Assembly (NCBI RefSeq): GCF_019443405.1
Contig: NZ_CP080376.1
Span: 1,612,001 to 1,676,000 of the forward strand
Reading direction: 5' to 3'
From: Brevundimonas sp. PAMC22021
GTDB taxonomy: Bacteria; Pseudomonadota; Alphaproteobacteria; Caulobacterales; Caulobacteraceae
Length of the DNA stretch: 64,000 bases
Numbering within the stretch: the first letter of the stretch is position 1; each line of letters begins with the position of its first letter. A program made the translations under genes and the position numbers. This document shows, one piece after another, positions 19,382 to 28,500 of this stretch. The notes beneath the pieces are model-generated. The model saw only the letters and a program-made list of their open reading frames with translations. It was not told the origin of the DNA and made no database searches.

Positions 19382-20941
19382 GTGTCGGAAGCCCTCTCCC
19401 GTCGCCGCCTGCTTCAGGGCGCCGCCGTCGCCGCCGGCTGTGCGCTTGCCCCCGTGTCGCTGGACGGGCTGCTCAGCGCCCGCGCCGGCGTCGGCGACTA
19501 TCCGTTTACGCTCGGCGTCGCCTCCGGCGATCCCTTGCCCGACGGGTTCGTGATCTGGAGCCGTCTCGCGCCTCGGCCCTTGCAAGGCGATGGCGGCATG
19601 CCGGCTCGACCGGTCCAGGTCCGCTGGATCGTGGCCGAGGACGCCCGACTGTCGCGGGTCGTCGCCTCGGGCGAGACCTTCGCCCAGCCGACGGCCGGGC
19701 ACTCGATCCACGTCGAAGTCGAGGGACTGCGACCCGGCCGCGAGTACTGGTACCGCTTCACCGCGGGCGGCGAGGCCAGTCCGGTCGGACGCGCGTGTAC
19801 GACGCCGCCGGCCGGCGCGTCCGTCGATCGGCTCCGGGCCTGCTTCACCTCGTGCCAGAAGTACGAGGCCGGCTTCTACGCCGGCTATCGCCACCTGGCG
19901 GCGGAGAACCCCGACCTGATCCTGTTCCTGGGCGACTACATCTACGAAGGCGACCCCGGCAGTCGCAACGCCGTGCGCCTGCACCAGAACCCGGAGCCGA
20001 CCGACATCGGCGGTTATCGGGTACGCTACGCCACCTACAAGTCGGACCCGCTGCTGCAAGCCGCGCACGCCGTCGCACCCTGGCTGGTGCTGTGGGACGA
20101 TCATGAGGTGGTCAACGACTATGGCGGCGATCGCGACGGCGACGTCGATCCCGCACTGTTTCTTCGCAGGCGCGCCGCCGCATACCAGGCCTACTTCGAA
20201 CACATGCCGCTGCGCCGCACGGCCTTGCCGGTCGGCCCATCGATGTTGCTGCACCGCGCCGTCGACTGGGGCGCGCTGGCCCAGTTCCAGCTGATCGACG
20301 ACCGCCAGCACCGCGACGCCGCGCCGTGCGCCCAGCCCGGTCAATCCGGCAAGCTGATCGCCGACTGCGACGCCCGGCGAGATCCTGCCCGCTCGATCCT
20401 GGGCGAACGTCAGGAGGCCTGGCTGATGGACACGCTTGACCGCACGCCCGCCCGCTGGAACCTGCTCACGCAGCAGACCCTGTTCGGCCCCTTGGAACTG
20501 CGCGATCCCGCAAATCTGAGCGAAGTGCGGTTCTCGAACGATGGGTGGGACGGCTATCCCGCCACGCGCGAACGGATCATCGCGCGCTGGATCGACGCCG
20601 GAACGCAAAACCCCCTGGTGCTGGGCGGCGACATTCACGCCTTCGCCTCAGGCTCGGTGCGCCGGAACGGCGACGGTCCGGTGGTGGCCAGCGAGTTCGT
20701 GGGGGGCTCGATGACGTCGCTCGGCATGGATGCGGCCCTTGCCCGGCGGGTGCAGGCCTTGAACCCACGCCTGGAGGTCTATGAGACAGGTCGGCGGGGC
20801 TACGGTCGCCTGGACTTGACGCCCGGCCGGGCCGAGATCGCCTTCCGCGCCCTGGACGATGCACGTGACGCCGAATCCGGATTGTCGACGCTGAACGCCT
20901 TTGTCATCGAGAACGGCCGCCCCGGCGCGGTCGCGGCCTGA
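19382..20941 (+). CDS. PhoD-family alkaline phosphatase/phosphodiesterase
   Basis: A 519-residue secreted metallophosphoesterase of the PhoD family that releases phosphate from mono- and diesters. The N-terminus has a twin-arginine signal (SRRRLLQGAAVAAGCALA), as PhoD enzymes are folded with metal before export. Metal and catalytic signatures include FLGDYIYEGDPG, VLWDDHEVVNDYG, LGGDIHAFA and the core FTSCQKYEAGFY. Translation starts at GTG only 2 bases after the TonB receptor stop, indicating an operon for phosphate or organophosphate scavenging. Confidence 0.94.
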   Translation: MSEALSRRRLLQGAAVAAGCALAPVSLDGLLSARAGVGDYPFTLGVASGDPLPDGFVIWSRLAPRPLQGDGGMPARPVQVRWIVAEDARLSRVVASGETFAQPTAGHSIHVEVEGLRPGREYWYRFTAGGEASPVGRACTTPPAGASVDRLRACFTSCQKYEAGFYAGYRHLAAENPDLILFLGDYIYEGDPGSRNAVRLHQNPEPTDIGGYRVRYATYKSDPLLQAAHAVAPWLVLWDDHEVVNDYGGDRDGDVDPALFLRRRAAAYQAYFEHMPLRRTALPVGPSMLLHRAVDWGALAQFQLIDDRQHRDAAPCAQPGQSGKLIADCDARRDPARSILGERQEAWLMDTLDRTPARWNLLTQQTLFGPLELRDPANLSEVRFSNDGWDGYPATRERIIARWIDAGTQNPLVLGGDIHAFASGSVRRNGDGPVVASEFVGGSMTSLGMDAALARRVQALNPRLEVYETGRRGYGRLDLTPGRAEIAFRALDDARDAESGLSTLNAFVIENGRPGAVAA

Positions 20942-20949
20942 GGTCCGCC

Positions 20950-21783
20950 ATGCTCATTTCCGCCGTTTGGGCTCTCGCCCTGATGTCTGAACCTGCCGCA
21001 CCGCCGCCCACGCTTGCGCCCGCCGAAAAGGTCAGGCGGATTCCCGCCGACGAAGCGCGCCAGGGCGTCGCGGTCGATGCGGATCACCTGTATGCGATCG
21101 ATAACACGCGCATCGGCAAGTACGACAAGCGCACGGGCCGCAAGGTCGCGGAATGGACCGGGGACCCAGCGCTGTTTCCCCACCTGAACAGCTGCGCCGT
21201 TATCGAAACCCGGTTGGTGTGCGCCTCATCCAACTATCCGGCCACCCCCATGACCAGTTCGGTCGAGGTCTTCGACCCCGCCTCCCTGACGCATGTCGGC
21301 ACGGTCTCGCTGGGTCCAGGAACCGGTTCGCTGACCTGGGTGACTCGGAAGGACGGCTTCTGGTGGGCGACCTTCGCCAACTATGACGATCGGGGCGGCG
21401 ATGCCGGCCGCGACCACAAGAGCACGGTCCTGGTCCGCTTCGACGACGAATGGCGGCGAACATCCGCCTGGCTGTTTCCTGAGACGGTGCTGGCCCGCTT
21501 CGCGCCGAAAAGCAGTTCGGGCGGCGTCTGGGGTCCCGACGGCCGTCTTTATGTGACCGGCCACGACGCTCGGGAGATCTACGTCCTGGCCCTGCCCGAG
21601 GCGGGCGGCGTTTTGCGCCATGTCGCGACCATGCCCGCGGCCGCGCCCGGACAGGCGATCGCATGGGACGAGGCCCAGGGCCGCATCTGGGGCATAGACC
21701 GCGCCCGGCGAGAACTGATCGAAATGGCTCCATCGCCGTGTCCATACCCTAGCCGGATGCGCGTGCCGGCCGGCGCCTGTTGA
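20950..21783 (+). CDS. Secreted propeller-like hypothetical protein
   Basis: A 277-residue protein with an N-terminal hydrophobic signal (residues 1-17). Blade-like repeats follow, such as QGVAVDADHLYAIDNTRIGK, SSVEVFDPASLTHVG and WGPDGRLYVTGHDAREIYV, as in NHL/YncE-type six- or seven-bladed propellers. It lies 8 bases after the phosphatase gene, so it is probably the third gene of that operon. A role in binding or cleaving a substrate is possible but not shown. Confidence 0.75.
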   Translation: MLISAVWALALMSEPAAPPPTLAPAEKVRRIPADEARQGVAVDADHLYAIDNTRIGKYDKRTGRKVAEWTGDPALFPHLNSCAVIETRLVCASSNYPATPMTSSVEVFDPASLTHVGTVSLGPGTGSLTWVTRKDGFWWATFANYDDRGGDAGRDHKSTVLVRFDDEWRRTSAWLFPETVLARFAPKSSSGGVWGPDGRLYVTGHDAREIYVLALPEAGGVLRHVATMPAAAPGQAIAWDEAQGRIWGIDRARRELIEMAPSPCPYPSRMRVPAGAC

Positions 21784-21797
21784 TATCTGATGATCCG

Positions 21798-22511
21798 ATG
21801 AGCGACACTCTAGCGCCGACGAGGGCCGGCGCCCCGACGCCGGGATCACGCGCCGACGCCAAGATGCGGACGCGCTTCGAGATTCGATCCGCCGCCGTGG
21901 AACTGTTTCGCGAGCAGGGCTTCAACAGCGTCACCACCGAACAGATCGCCGCTCGCGTGGGCGTCACCCAGCGCACCCTGTTCCGCCATTTCAAGACCAA
22001 GGACGCCATCCTGTTCGACGGCGACACCATCGTCGAGTACTACGCCGAAACACTGGGCCGGCATCTTCCGGACAATCCGCCGATCGAGGCGCTACGCCGC
22101 GCCTTCATGGACACGGCGGCGAGCTATGACCGGAATGCCGATCTTTTCCGCGCCAATCATGAAGTCATTCTGCAATCGGAACTGCTCCAGGCCTTTGCCC
22201 GCCAGCGGACCAGCCGCATCGACGACCTGATCGCGCTCGCGCTTGATGGGCATCGCGTCCTGGCCAACCCCCTGCCCGTCCCCACCCTCGCCGCCCGCGT
22301 GGCGGCCGCGACGTGCATGGGCTATGTCCGCGCCCTCATGGACGCCTGGCTCGAGGGAAAGATCAGCGGCCCCATGGTCGGCCTCGCGCAACGGATCTGG
22401 CCGCGGGCGGAGGCGCTTCTTCTCCAATGTCGGCTCGACGTCGACGATCGTGAGAGCGGCGGCCGATCCGACACCCGGGCATTTTCCCAGCCGCGCCAAC
22501 GCCAGGGTTGA
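21798..22511 (+). CDS. TetR-family transcriptional regulator
   Basis: A 237-residue regulator with an N-terminal TetR DNA-binding domain (about residues 23-70). The helix-turn-helix reads GFNSVTTEQIAARVGVTQRT followed by LFRHFKTKDAI. The C-terminal ligand domain ends in a low-complexity tail. The start chosen is ATG at 21798, 14 bases after the preceding stop; a TTG at 21780 would overlap the previous gene. It may control the upstream TonB receptor/phosphatase operon, by proximity only. Confidence 0.88.
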   Translation: MSDTLAPTRAGAPTPGSRADAKMRTRFEIRSAAVELFREQGFNSVTTEQIAARVGVTQRTLFRHFKTKDAILFDGDTIVEYYAETLGRHLPDNPPIEALRRAFMDTAASYDRNADLFRANHEVILQSELLQAFARQRTSRIDDLIALALDGHRVLANPLPVPTLAARVAAATCMGYVRALMDAWLEGKISGPMVGLAQRIWPRAEALLLQCRLDVDDRESGGRSDTRAFSQPRQRQG

Positions 22512-22600
22512 TCCGACCATCTTCCCCTCGCTGCAACAAATGTGTTGCGAAGGCGCTTTGGCTGCGTTCAGTCTGCAAAGGTTGATCGCAGCGGGGGCGG

Positions 22601-24022
22601 ATGACGAAGGCGTTTGACGAAATGACCGGCGGCGGATCTCAAGAGGTCCGCGACAGCTACCGAGCCCTTGGGGCCTGGCTGGAACAGGCGCCGCCGGACC
22701 TTCTTCGGGCGCGTTCGCGCCAGGCGGAGCTGTTCTTCCGCCGCATGGGCGTAACCTTCGCCGTGCACGGGGACGCCGAGTCCAATGAACGCCTGATCCC
22801 GTTCGACGTCGTGCCCCGCATTATCGATGCGGCGGAATGGGCGCTGCTTGAGAAAGGACTGAAGCAGCGCGTGACCGCGCTCAACGCCTTCCTGCGCGAC
22901 ATCTATGGACCTCAGGAATGCCTCAGGGCCGGCGTCGTCCCGACCGATCTCATCCTGACCAATCCGCAATACCGGCCTGAGATCCAGGGGCGTCGACCAC
23001 CCGGCGACGTATGGTGTCACATCGCCGGGATTGATCTTGTCCGCACGGGCGAGGACGGCTTCTACGTGCTGGAGGACAATGTCCGCACGCCCAGCGGCGT
23101 CTCCTACATGCTGGAGAACCGCGAAATGATGATGCGGCTGTTCCCCGACCTGTTCGCGGAATATCGGGTCCGACCGGTAGACGCATATACCGACAGCCTG
23201 CTGCGATCACTGCAGGCCTCGGCTCCGGCGACGGCCGGGGCGGACCCCACCATCGTCGTGCTGACGCCGGGTCCCTTCAACTCGGCCTACTATGAGCACA
23301 GCTTTCTCGCCGACAAGCTGGGCGTGGAGCTGATCCAAGGCGGCGACCTGTTCGTCAATGACGACACCGTCTTCATGCGGACGACCGAAGGCCCCAAGCG
23401 TGTCGATGTCATCTATCGCCGCATCGACGACGACTTCCTGGATCCCCTGACCTTCAGGCCGGACTCGACAGTGGGCGTGCCTGGGCTCATGGCCGCCTAT
23501 CATGCGGGACGCGTCACCCTGGCCAACGCCGTCGGAACGGGCGTGGCCGACGACAAGGCGGTCTACACCTACATGCCGGAGATCATCCGCTTCTTCACAG
23601 GCGAGGAGGCTCTGCTGAAGAACGTTCCGACCTGGCGGTGTCGCGAGCCCGAGGCGTTGAAGGCGGTGCTGGGCCAGCTGGACCAGCTGGTGGTCAAGGA
23701 GGTCGGCGGCTCAGGCGGCTACGGCATGCTGGTCGGCCCGGCGGCGACAAAGAGCGAGATCGAGGACTTCCGCGCCAGACTGATCGCCGATCCGGACGAC
23801 TTCATCGCCCAACCGACTCTGAGCCTCTCGACCGCGCCCACTCTTGACGGTGGCGGGCTGGCCGCGCGTCACGTCGATCTTCGCCCCTTTGTGCTGACCA
23901 GTCCCGCCGGGACCCGGGTGACGCCGGGCGGCCTGACGCGTGTGGCGCTGAAGCCGGGCTCGCTGGTGGTGAACTCCAGCCAGGGCGGCGGGACCAAGGA
24001 TACCTGGGTGCTGAACGACTGA
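22601..24022 (+). CDS. Circularly permuted ATP-grasp type 2 protein
   Basis: A 473-residue protein of the circularly permuted ATP-grasp family (DUF404/DUF407). Recognisable stretches are EDNVRTPSGVSYMLENR, FNSAYYEHSFLAD and VVKEVGGSGGYGMLVGP, the last forming the nucleotide-binding core. The family is thought to ligate peptides or amine compounds using ATP. It is the first gene of a four-gene set with alpha-E, transglutaminase and Anbu-type proteasome genes. It shares one base with the next gene. Confidence 0.92.
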   Translation: MTKAFDEMTGGGSQEVRDSYRALGAWLEQAPPDLLRARSRQAELFFRRMGVTFAVHGDAESNERLIPFDVVPRIIDAAEWALLEKGLKQRVTALNAFLRDIYGPQECLRAGVVPTDLILTNPQYRPEIQGRRPPGDVWCHIAGIDLVRTGEDGFYVLEDNVRTPSGVSYMLENREMMMRLFPDLFAEYRVRPVDAYTDSLLRSLQASAPATAGADPTIVVLTPGPFNSAYYEHSFLADKLGVELIQGGDLFVNDDTVFMRTTEGPKRVDVIYRRIDDDFLDPLTFRPDSTVGVPGLMAAYHAGRVTLANAVGTGVADDKAVYTYMPEIIRFFTGEEALLKNVPTWRCREPEALKAVLGQLDQLVVKEVGGSGGYGMLVGPAATKSEIEDFRARLIADPDDFIAQPTLSLSTAPTLDGGGLAARHVDLRPFVLTSPAGTRVTPGGLTRVALKPGSLVVNSSQGGGTKDTWVLND

Positions 24023-24960
24023 TGCTATCCCGGACCGCCGACAATCTCTACTGGGCTGGCCGCTACATGGAGCGGGCCGATTTCCTCGCGCGTATCCTCG
24101 AGGCGGCCATTCGGCTGGCCGCCCTGCCGGCGAGAGACGAGGCCGCCGTGACCGCCTGGGCGAGCGCGATTGCGTCCTCGGGCGTGAAGGGCGCCTTTGA
24201 CGCCGCAGGCCGTACGCCGTCGGAGACGTCGGTGCGCGAGTTCCTGGCCTTCGGCGGCGATAACCCCACCTCTATCAAGGCCTGCATCACCCGCGCCCGC
24301 ACCAACGCCCGCTCGGTCCGCACAGCCCTGACGGTTGAACTCTGGGAGGCGATCAACGGCGCCTGGAACGGCCTGAACGAGATCGGCGAACCCAGCCGCC
24401 GCGATGATTTCGTCAACTTCCTCGATTTCGTGAAGTCGACCGCCCTGGCGGTCGAGGGCGCTACGTCGCGGACCATGCTGCGCAACGACGCCTACTGGTT
24501 CCTCCGCCTGGGCATGGCGATCGAGCGGGCCGACAACACCGCCCGTCTGCTGGACGTCAAATATCATCTGCTGCTGCCGCCGGGCGAGCGGATCGGGGGG
24601 CAGTTGGACTATTTCCAGTGGGAGACCCTGCTTCGGGAGGTTTCCGCCCTGACCGCCTACCGCTGGGTCTATCGTGAGTCCGTGCGTCCCTGGCTGGTGG
24701 CCGACCTGCTGCTGCTGAACCGGCAGATGCCGCGCTCTCTGGCCAGTTGCCAGGGCATGATCGTCAGCTATCTGGAGCGGCTGGCGGCGGACTATGGTCG
24801 GCGTGGCCCGGCCCAGCGTCTCGCTTCGGCCCGCCTCGCGCGGTTCAACGAGGCGCGCATCGAGGACATCTTCCAATCGGGCCTGCACGAGTACATCCAG
24901 GCCTTTCTGAACGAGAACAACGCGCTGGGCGCGGCGATCCACGAGCAATATCTGGTCTGA
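24022..24960 (+). CDS. Alpha-E domain protein (DUF403)
   Basis: A 312-residue, entirely alpha-helical alpha-E protein. The N-terminus ADNLYWAGRYMERADFLARI is the family signature, and DAYWFLRLGMAIERADNTAR repeats it near residue 155. Alpha-E proteins almost always accompany the circularly permuted ATP-grasp enzymes. Here the ATG overlaps the ATP-grasp stop by one base, so the two are translationally coupled and probably form a complex. The biochemical role is not known. Confidence 0.93.
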   Translation: MLSRTADNLYWAGRYMERADFLARILEAAIRLAALPARDEAAVTAWASAIASSGVKGAFDAAGRTPSETSVREFLAFGGDNPTSIKACITRARTNARSVRTALTVELWEAINGAWNGLNEIGEPSRRDDFVNFLDFVKSTALAVEGATSRTMLRNDAYWFLRLGMAIERADNTARLLDVKYHLLLPPGERIGGQLDYFQWETLLREVSALTAYRWVYRESVRPWLVADLLLLNRQMPRSLASCQGMIVSYLERLAADYGRRGPAQRLASARLARFNEARIEDIFQSGLHEYIQAFLNENNALGAAIHEQYLV

Positions 24961-24963
24961 CCC

Positions 24964-25803
24964 ATGCGGATACGGATCGATCACACGACACGATACGGCT
25001 ATGCCCGCGCGGCGCGCTTCATCGTGCAGGTGCTGCGGCTGACGCCGCGCTCCTGTGACGGGCAGCAGGTCAGGGAATGGCGCATCGAGACCGACGTCGA
25101 TGCGCGTCTGCGCCGGACCGAGGACGCCTTCGGCAACATCGTCCACAACCTTTATACCGAGCGCCCGACAGACTCGCTGACCCTGCGTGTCACAGGCGAG
25201 GTGTCCACCATCGACACCGGCGGCGTTCTGCGCGGGCAGTTCGAGAAGCTGCCCGCGCCCGTCTTCCTGCGCGAGACGCCGCTGACGCGACCAGATGCGG
25301 CGCTGATCGACTATGCGCGCGCAACGGGCGGCGGTCGAACGCTGGAGCGACTGCATGGCCTGATGGCGGCCATTCATCGGGACGTTGCGTTTGAGGTGGG
25401 CGCCACCTCCGCCGCCAATTCGGCCGCCGAGGCTTTTGGCCTGAGACGCGGCGTCTGTCAGGATCACGCCCAGATCTTCATTGCCTGCGCCCGGCGCCTG
25501 GGCGTGCCCGCCCGCTACGTGTCCGGTCACCTGTGCCGTTCGGACGGCCAGCACCAGCAGGAGGCGGCGCACGCCTGGGCGGAGGCCTATGTCGAGGACC
25601 TGGGCTGGATCGGCTTTGATCCCGCCAACGGGGTCTGCCCCACCGACCACTATGTCCGCGTCGCGATCGGACTGGACGCCCTGGGCGCCGCGCCGATCCG
25701 AGGCACGAGCTACGGCGGGGGCGCTGAGCGCCTGTCCGTCGCCCTGCATGTGCGGCCCGTGCAACAGAAGCAGCAACAACATCAGGCCAAGGGCTGGTCG
25801 TGA
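24964..25803 (+). CDS. Transglutaminase-like cysteine protease
   Basis: A 279-residue transglutaminase-fold protein. The N-terminal bacterial transglutaminase domain (RIDHTTRYGYA) precedes the catalytic core, with nucleophile Cys in RRGVCQDHAQI, His in QEAAHAWAEAYV and Asp in GFDPANGV. It lies 3 bases after the alpha-E gene in the same operon. Members are predicted to cleave or form isopeptide bonds, possibly on the ATP-grasp product. Confidence 0.93.
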   Translation: MRIRIDHTTRYGYARAARFIVQVLRLTPRSCDGQQVREWRIETDVDARLRRTEDAFGNIVHNLYTERPTDSLTLRVTGEVSTIDTGGVLRGQFEKLPAPVFLRETPLTRPDAALIDYARATGGGRTLERLHGLMAAIHRDVAFEVGATSAANSAAEAFGLRRGVCQDHAQIFIACARRLGVPARYVSGHLCRSDGQHQQEAAHAWAEAYVEDLGWIGFDPANGVCPTDHYVRVAIGLDALGAAPIRGTSYGGGAERLSVALHVRPVQQKQQQHQAKGWS

Positions 25804-25866
25804 TCGTCATGCCGCGCGAATCTGATAGCGTCAGGCGATCCTCATCGCGGGGAGCGAAGAGCAGTC

Positions 25867-26646
25867 ATGACCTATTGCGTTGGCATGCTGGTGGACGAGG
25901 GATTGGCGATGATCGCCGACACCCGCACCAATGCGGGCGTGGACAACGTCTCCTCCTATCGCAAGCTGCACATTTGCAAGACGCCGGGCGAGCGAGTTCT
26001 GGCGGTCTGCACCGCCGGAAACCTGTCGGCGACCCAGACGGCCCTGGCGATGGTGGCCGAAGGGGTGAAGCTGCCCGACTCCGACGGGGCTGAAACCCTG
26101 GAGACCGCGCCGACCCTTTTTCGCGCAGCGCAGATCCTCGGCCACGCCCTGGCGACCGTGCGCGCGACCCTCAACACGCCGCCGACACCCACCGCCGACG
26201 GCCTGAACGTCAACGCTTCCATGCTGCTGGGCGGCCAGATCGGGGGCGGCAAGATGGGGCTGTACCTCATCTATGGACAGGGCAACTTCATCGAGTGCGG
26301 GTCTGATACGCCCTACCTGCAGATTGGTGAGTTGAAGTACGGCAAGCCGATCCTGGATCGGGCGCTGCGCGCCGGCACGCCCCTGTCCGAGGCGGTAAAG
26401 CTCGGGCTGATCTCCTTTGACTCGACCATTCGCTCCAATATTGCCGTCGGGCCGCCCTTGGATCTCATCATCATGCCCCGCGGCAAGCTGGTCGGCATGG
26501 AGCGGCGGATAGACTCGGAGGACGCCTACTTCCGCGACCTGGGTCGCCGCTGGTCGGAAGCCATGGCCACAGCCCATCGCGCCATGCCCAACCCGACCTG
26601 GCTGAACGATGCGGCGTCCTTACAGGTGAACGCCCCATTCGGCTGA
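25867..26646 (+). CDS. Anbu-type (ancestral beta-subunit) proteasome homologue
   Basis: A 259-residue Ntn-hydrolase related to HslV and proteasome beta subunits. After removal of Met1, Thr2 would become the N-terminal nucleophile, in MTYCVGMLVDEGLAMIADTR followed by TNAGVDN, the Anbu signature. Anbu genes typically lie beside ATP-grasp, alpha-E and transglutaminase genes, exactly as here. The target substrate of this cytoplasmic assembly is unknown. It starts 63 bases after the transglutaminase stop. Confidence 0.92.
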   Translation: MTYCVGMLVDEGLAMIADTRTNAGVDNVSSYRKLHICKTPGERVLAVCTAGNLSATQTALAMVAEGVKLPDSDGAETLETAPTLFRAAQILGHALATVRATLNTPPTPTADGLNVNASMLLGGQIGGGKMGLYLIYGQGNFIECGSDTPYLQIGELKYGKPILDRALRAGTPLSEAVKLGLISFDSTIRSNIAVGPPLDLIIMPRGKLVGMERRIDSEDAYFRDLGRRWSEAMATAHRAMPNPTWLNDAASLQVNAPFG

Positions 26647-26798
26647 CCGGCTCTCCAGTCTGCCGTCCGCCTTCAGGAAGACTGTCGGCGACCGGCTCGG
26701 GACTTCAGTGATGCGCCGCTTGTGCTCCACTGCGCCGACGACGGGACAGCCGTGGCCGCATGGCGTAGAACGGCCTGCCTCTTTCGCCAGGACCTCCC

Positions 26799-27575
26799 AT
26801 GAAACTGCGCGCGCGCGCCCAGCTGGTCTATCGCTTCGATCCGCCGACCGACGCCATCTACAAGATCCAGGCAGCGCACTGGCCGGGCCAGCACATCGTC
26901 GAGGAGACGCTGGTCTTTGATCCGCCCGTCACGTTCCAGGAGGACGAAGACATCGAGTTCGGAGCGCGGACTCTGCGCTGTCACGTCAAGGGCGAGGTGA
27001 CGCTGACCTATGAGGCGGTGGTCGAGAACGGCCGGCTGAAAGCCCTTCCGCTCGGCGTCTCGCAGCACGACTGGGGCGAACTGCCGGCCGAGGTGCTGCC
27101 CTATCTGTCGCCCAGCCGCTACTGCCCGTCCGACCAGTTCGGCCGGTTCGTGACGCGCCAGTTCGGCGACACGTCCGGCGGGGCGCGCGTACTGGCGATC
27201 CTGGACTGGATCGGCGCCAACATCGACTACGAGCACGGGGTTTCCGACACCGAGACCACGGCGGCGCGAACCTTTATCGACCGGGCGGGGGTGTGCCGCG
27301 ACTTCACTCACCTGGGCATCACCCTGTGCCGGGCGTCCGGCATTCCGGCGCGCGCGGTCAGCGCCTACGCCCATCAGCTGGAGCCGCCGGATTTCCACGC
27401 CATCTTCGAGGTCTGGCTGGACAGCGGCTGGTGGCTGGTGGATCCCACGCGGCTGGCGCCCGTCGAAGGGCTGGTGCGCATCGCCTGCGGCCGCGACGCC
27501 GCCGACATCGCATTCCTGACCACGCAGGAACGCTGCGAGATGGTGCGCCAGACGGTGACGGTGAAGCCGGCCTGA
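26799..27575 (+). CDS. Second transglutaminase-like protein
   Basis: A 258-residue transglutaminase-fold protein distinct from the one at 24964-25803. The N-terminal half is a beta domain. The catalytic core has Cys in RAGVCRDFTHLG, His in PDFHAIFEVWL and Asp in WWLVDPTRLAP. It lies 152 bases downstream of the Anbu gene, on the same strand, so it may belong to the same functional set although it could have its own promoter. A stem-loop follows the gene. Confidence 0.9.
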   Translation: MKLRARAQLVYRFDPPTDAIYKIQAAHWPGQHIVEETLVFDPPVTFQEDEDIEFGARTLRCHVKGEVTLTYEAVVENGRLKALPLGVSQHDWGELPAEVLPYLSPSRYCPSDQFGRFVTRQFGDTSGGARVLAILDWIGANIDYEHGVSDTETTAARTFIDRAGVCRDFTHLGITLCRASGIPARAVSAYAHQLEPPDFHAIFEVWLDSGWWLVDPTRLAPVEGLVRIACGRDAADIAFLTTQERCEMVRQTVTVKPA

Positions 27576-27642
27576 GGGGGCAAGAAGACGTCGGGCGCCG
27601 GCGGCTTTCGAGGTCATGCCATTGGCGCCAAGGCGTTTTGCA

Positions 27643-27673
27643 CGGGAGCTTCGACGCACCGTCGAAGCTCCCG
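27643..27673. terminator. Perfect 14-bp stem-loop between convergent genes
   Basis: The arms CGGGAGCTTCGACG and CGTCGAAGCTCCCG pair perfectly around a 3-base loop. It sits between the end of the plus-strand transglutaminase gene and the end of the minus-strand SDR gene, so it could stop transcription from both sides. No long T-run follows on either strand. Confidence 0.6.
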
Positions 27674-27681
27674 CCCGTCTC

Positions 27682-28416
27682 TCAGACCTGCGCCAGACCG
27701 CCATCGACGAACACTTCACCGCCGGTCATGAAGCTGGAGTCTGCTGACGCCAGAAAAGCAGCGACGGCGCCGGTCTCCGACGGATCGCCCATGCGGCCCA
27801 GCACCGTGGAGGCGCCCATGGCCGCGAGGCCTTCATCGCCCAGTACCTGCTGCGCCAGCTCCGTCGTGGTCGGCCCGGGGGACAGGACATTGACGCGGAT
27901 GCCCGTGCCCCTGAGGTCGAGAGCCCAACTGCGCGCCAGATTGCGGACCGCGGCCTTGGTCGCGCTGTAGATGCTGAAGGCCGGAGTGCCCATGACGCCG
28001 GTGCTGGAACCGGTCAGGATGATTGACCCGCCGCCAGCCATTAGCGGCAGCGCCTTCTGCACCGAAAAGACGGTGCCTTTCACATTGACGTCGAAAATCT
28101 GATCGTAATGTTCAGAGGTGATCTCGCCGAGCCTGGCGAAGTCGCCGGTTCCTGCATTGGCGAACAGGATGTCGAGCCCGCCGCGCTCCGCTTTCACTGT
28201 CTCGTAGAGCCGATCCAGATCGGCCGGCTCTGTGATCGATCCGGTCACCGCCCGCGCGTTGGCGCCGAGTTCAGCCACGGCCGCGTCGAGTTGCGCCTGG
28301 CGGCGCCCGAAGAGGTAGACAAAGGCGCCCTCCTCGATGAACCGTCTGGCGGCGCCCAGACCGATACCCGTTCCCCCGCCGGTGATGACGGCCGTCTTGC
28401 CTTGCAGTCTGCTCAT
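27682..28416 (-). CDS. SDR family oxidoreductase
   Basis: A 244-residue short-chain dehydrogenase with cofactor motif TGGGTGIG near residue 15, NAG in the central sheet, and catalytic Ser (LTGSSTGVMG) with YSATK. The start at 28416 follows a clear GAGGAG ribosome site. It is transcribed away from an HxlR regulator gene and is probably its target. SDR genes paired with HxlR regulators often respond to quinones or reactive carbonyls; that is inference here. Confidence 0.92.
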   Translation of the reverse strand: MSRLQGKTAVITGGGTGIGLGAARRFIEEGAFVYLFGRRQAQLDAAVAELGANARAVTGSITEPADLDRLYETVKAERGGLDILFANAGTGDFARLGEITSEHYDQIFDVNVKGTVFSVQKALPLMAGGGSIILTGSSTGVMGTPAFSIYSATKAAVRNLARSWALDLRGTGIRVNVLSPGPTTTELAQQVLGDEGLAAMGASTVLGRMGDPSETGAVAAFLASADSSFMTGGEVFVDGGLAQV

Positions 28417-28460
28417 GATGTGCTCCTCTCGATGAGTTGCACTCAGCTGATGAACCACCC

Positions 28461-28474
28461 ACTTGCGGACAAGT
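28461..28474. promoter_or_regulatory. Candidate HxlR operator
   Basis: A small perfect palindrome, ACTTG-CGGA-CAAGT, lies in the 84-base gap between the divergent SDR and HxlR genes. HxlR-type winged-helix dimers bind short palindromes in such shared promoter regions, which makes this a candidate site. No binding data can be read from the sequence. Confidence 0.35.
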
Positions 28475-28500
28475 ATGCACCATTTGGTAAGAGCCCGAAA

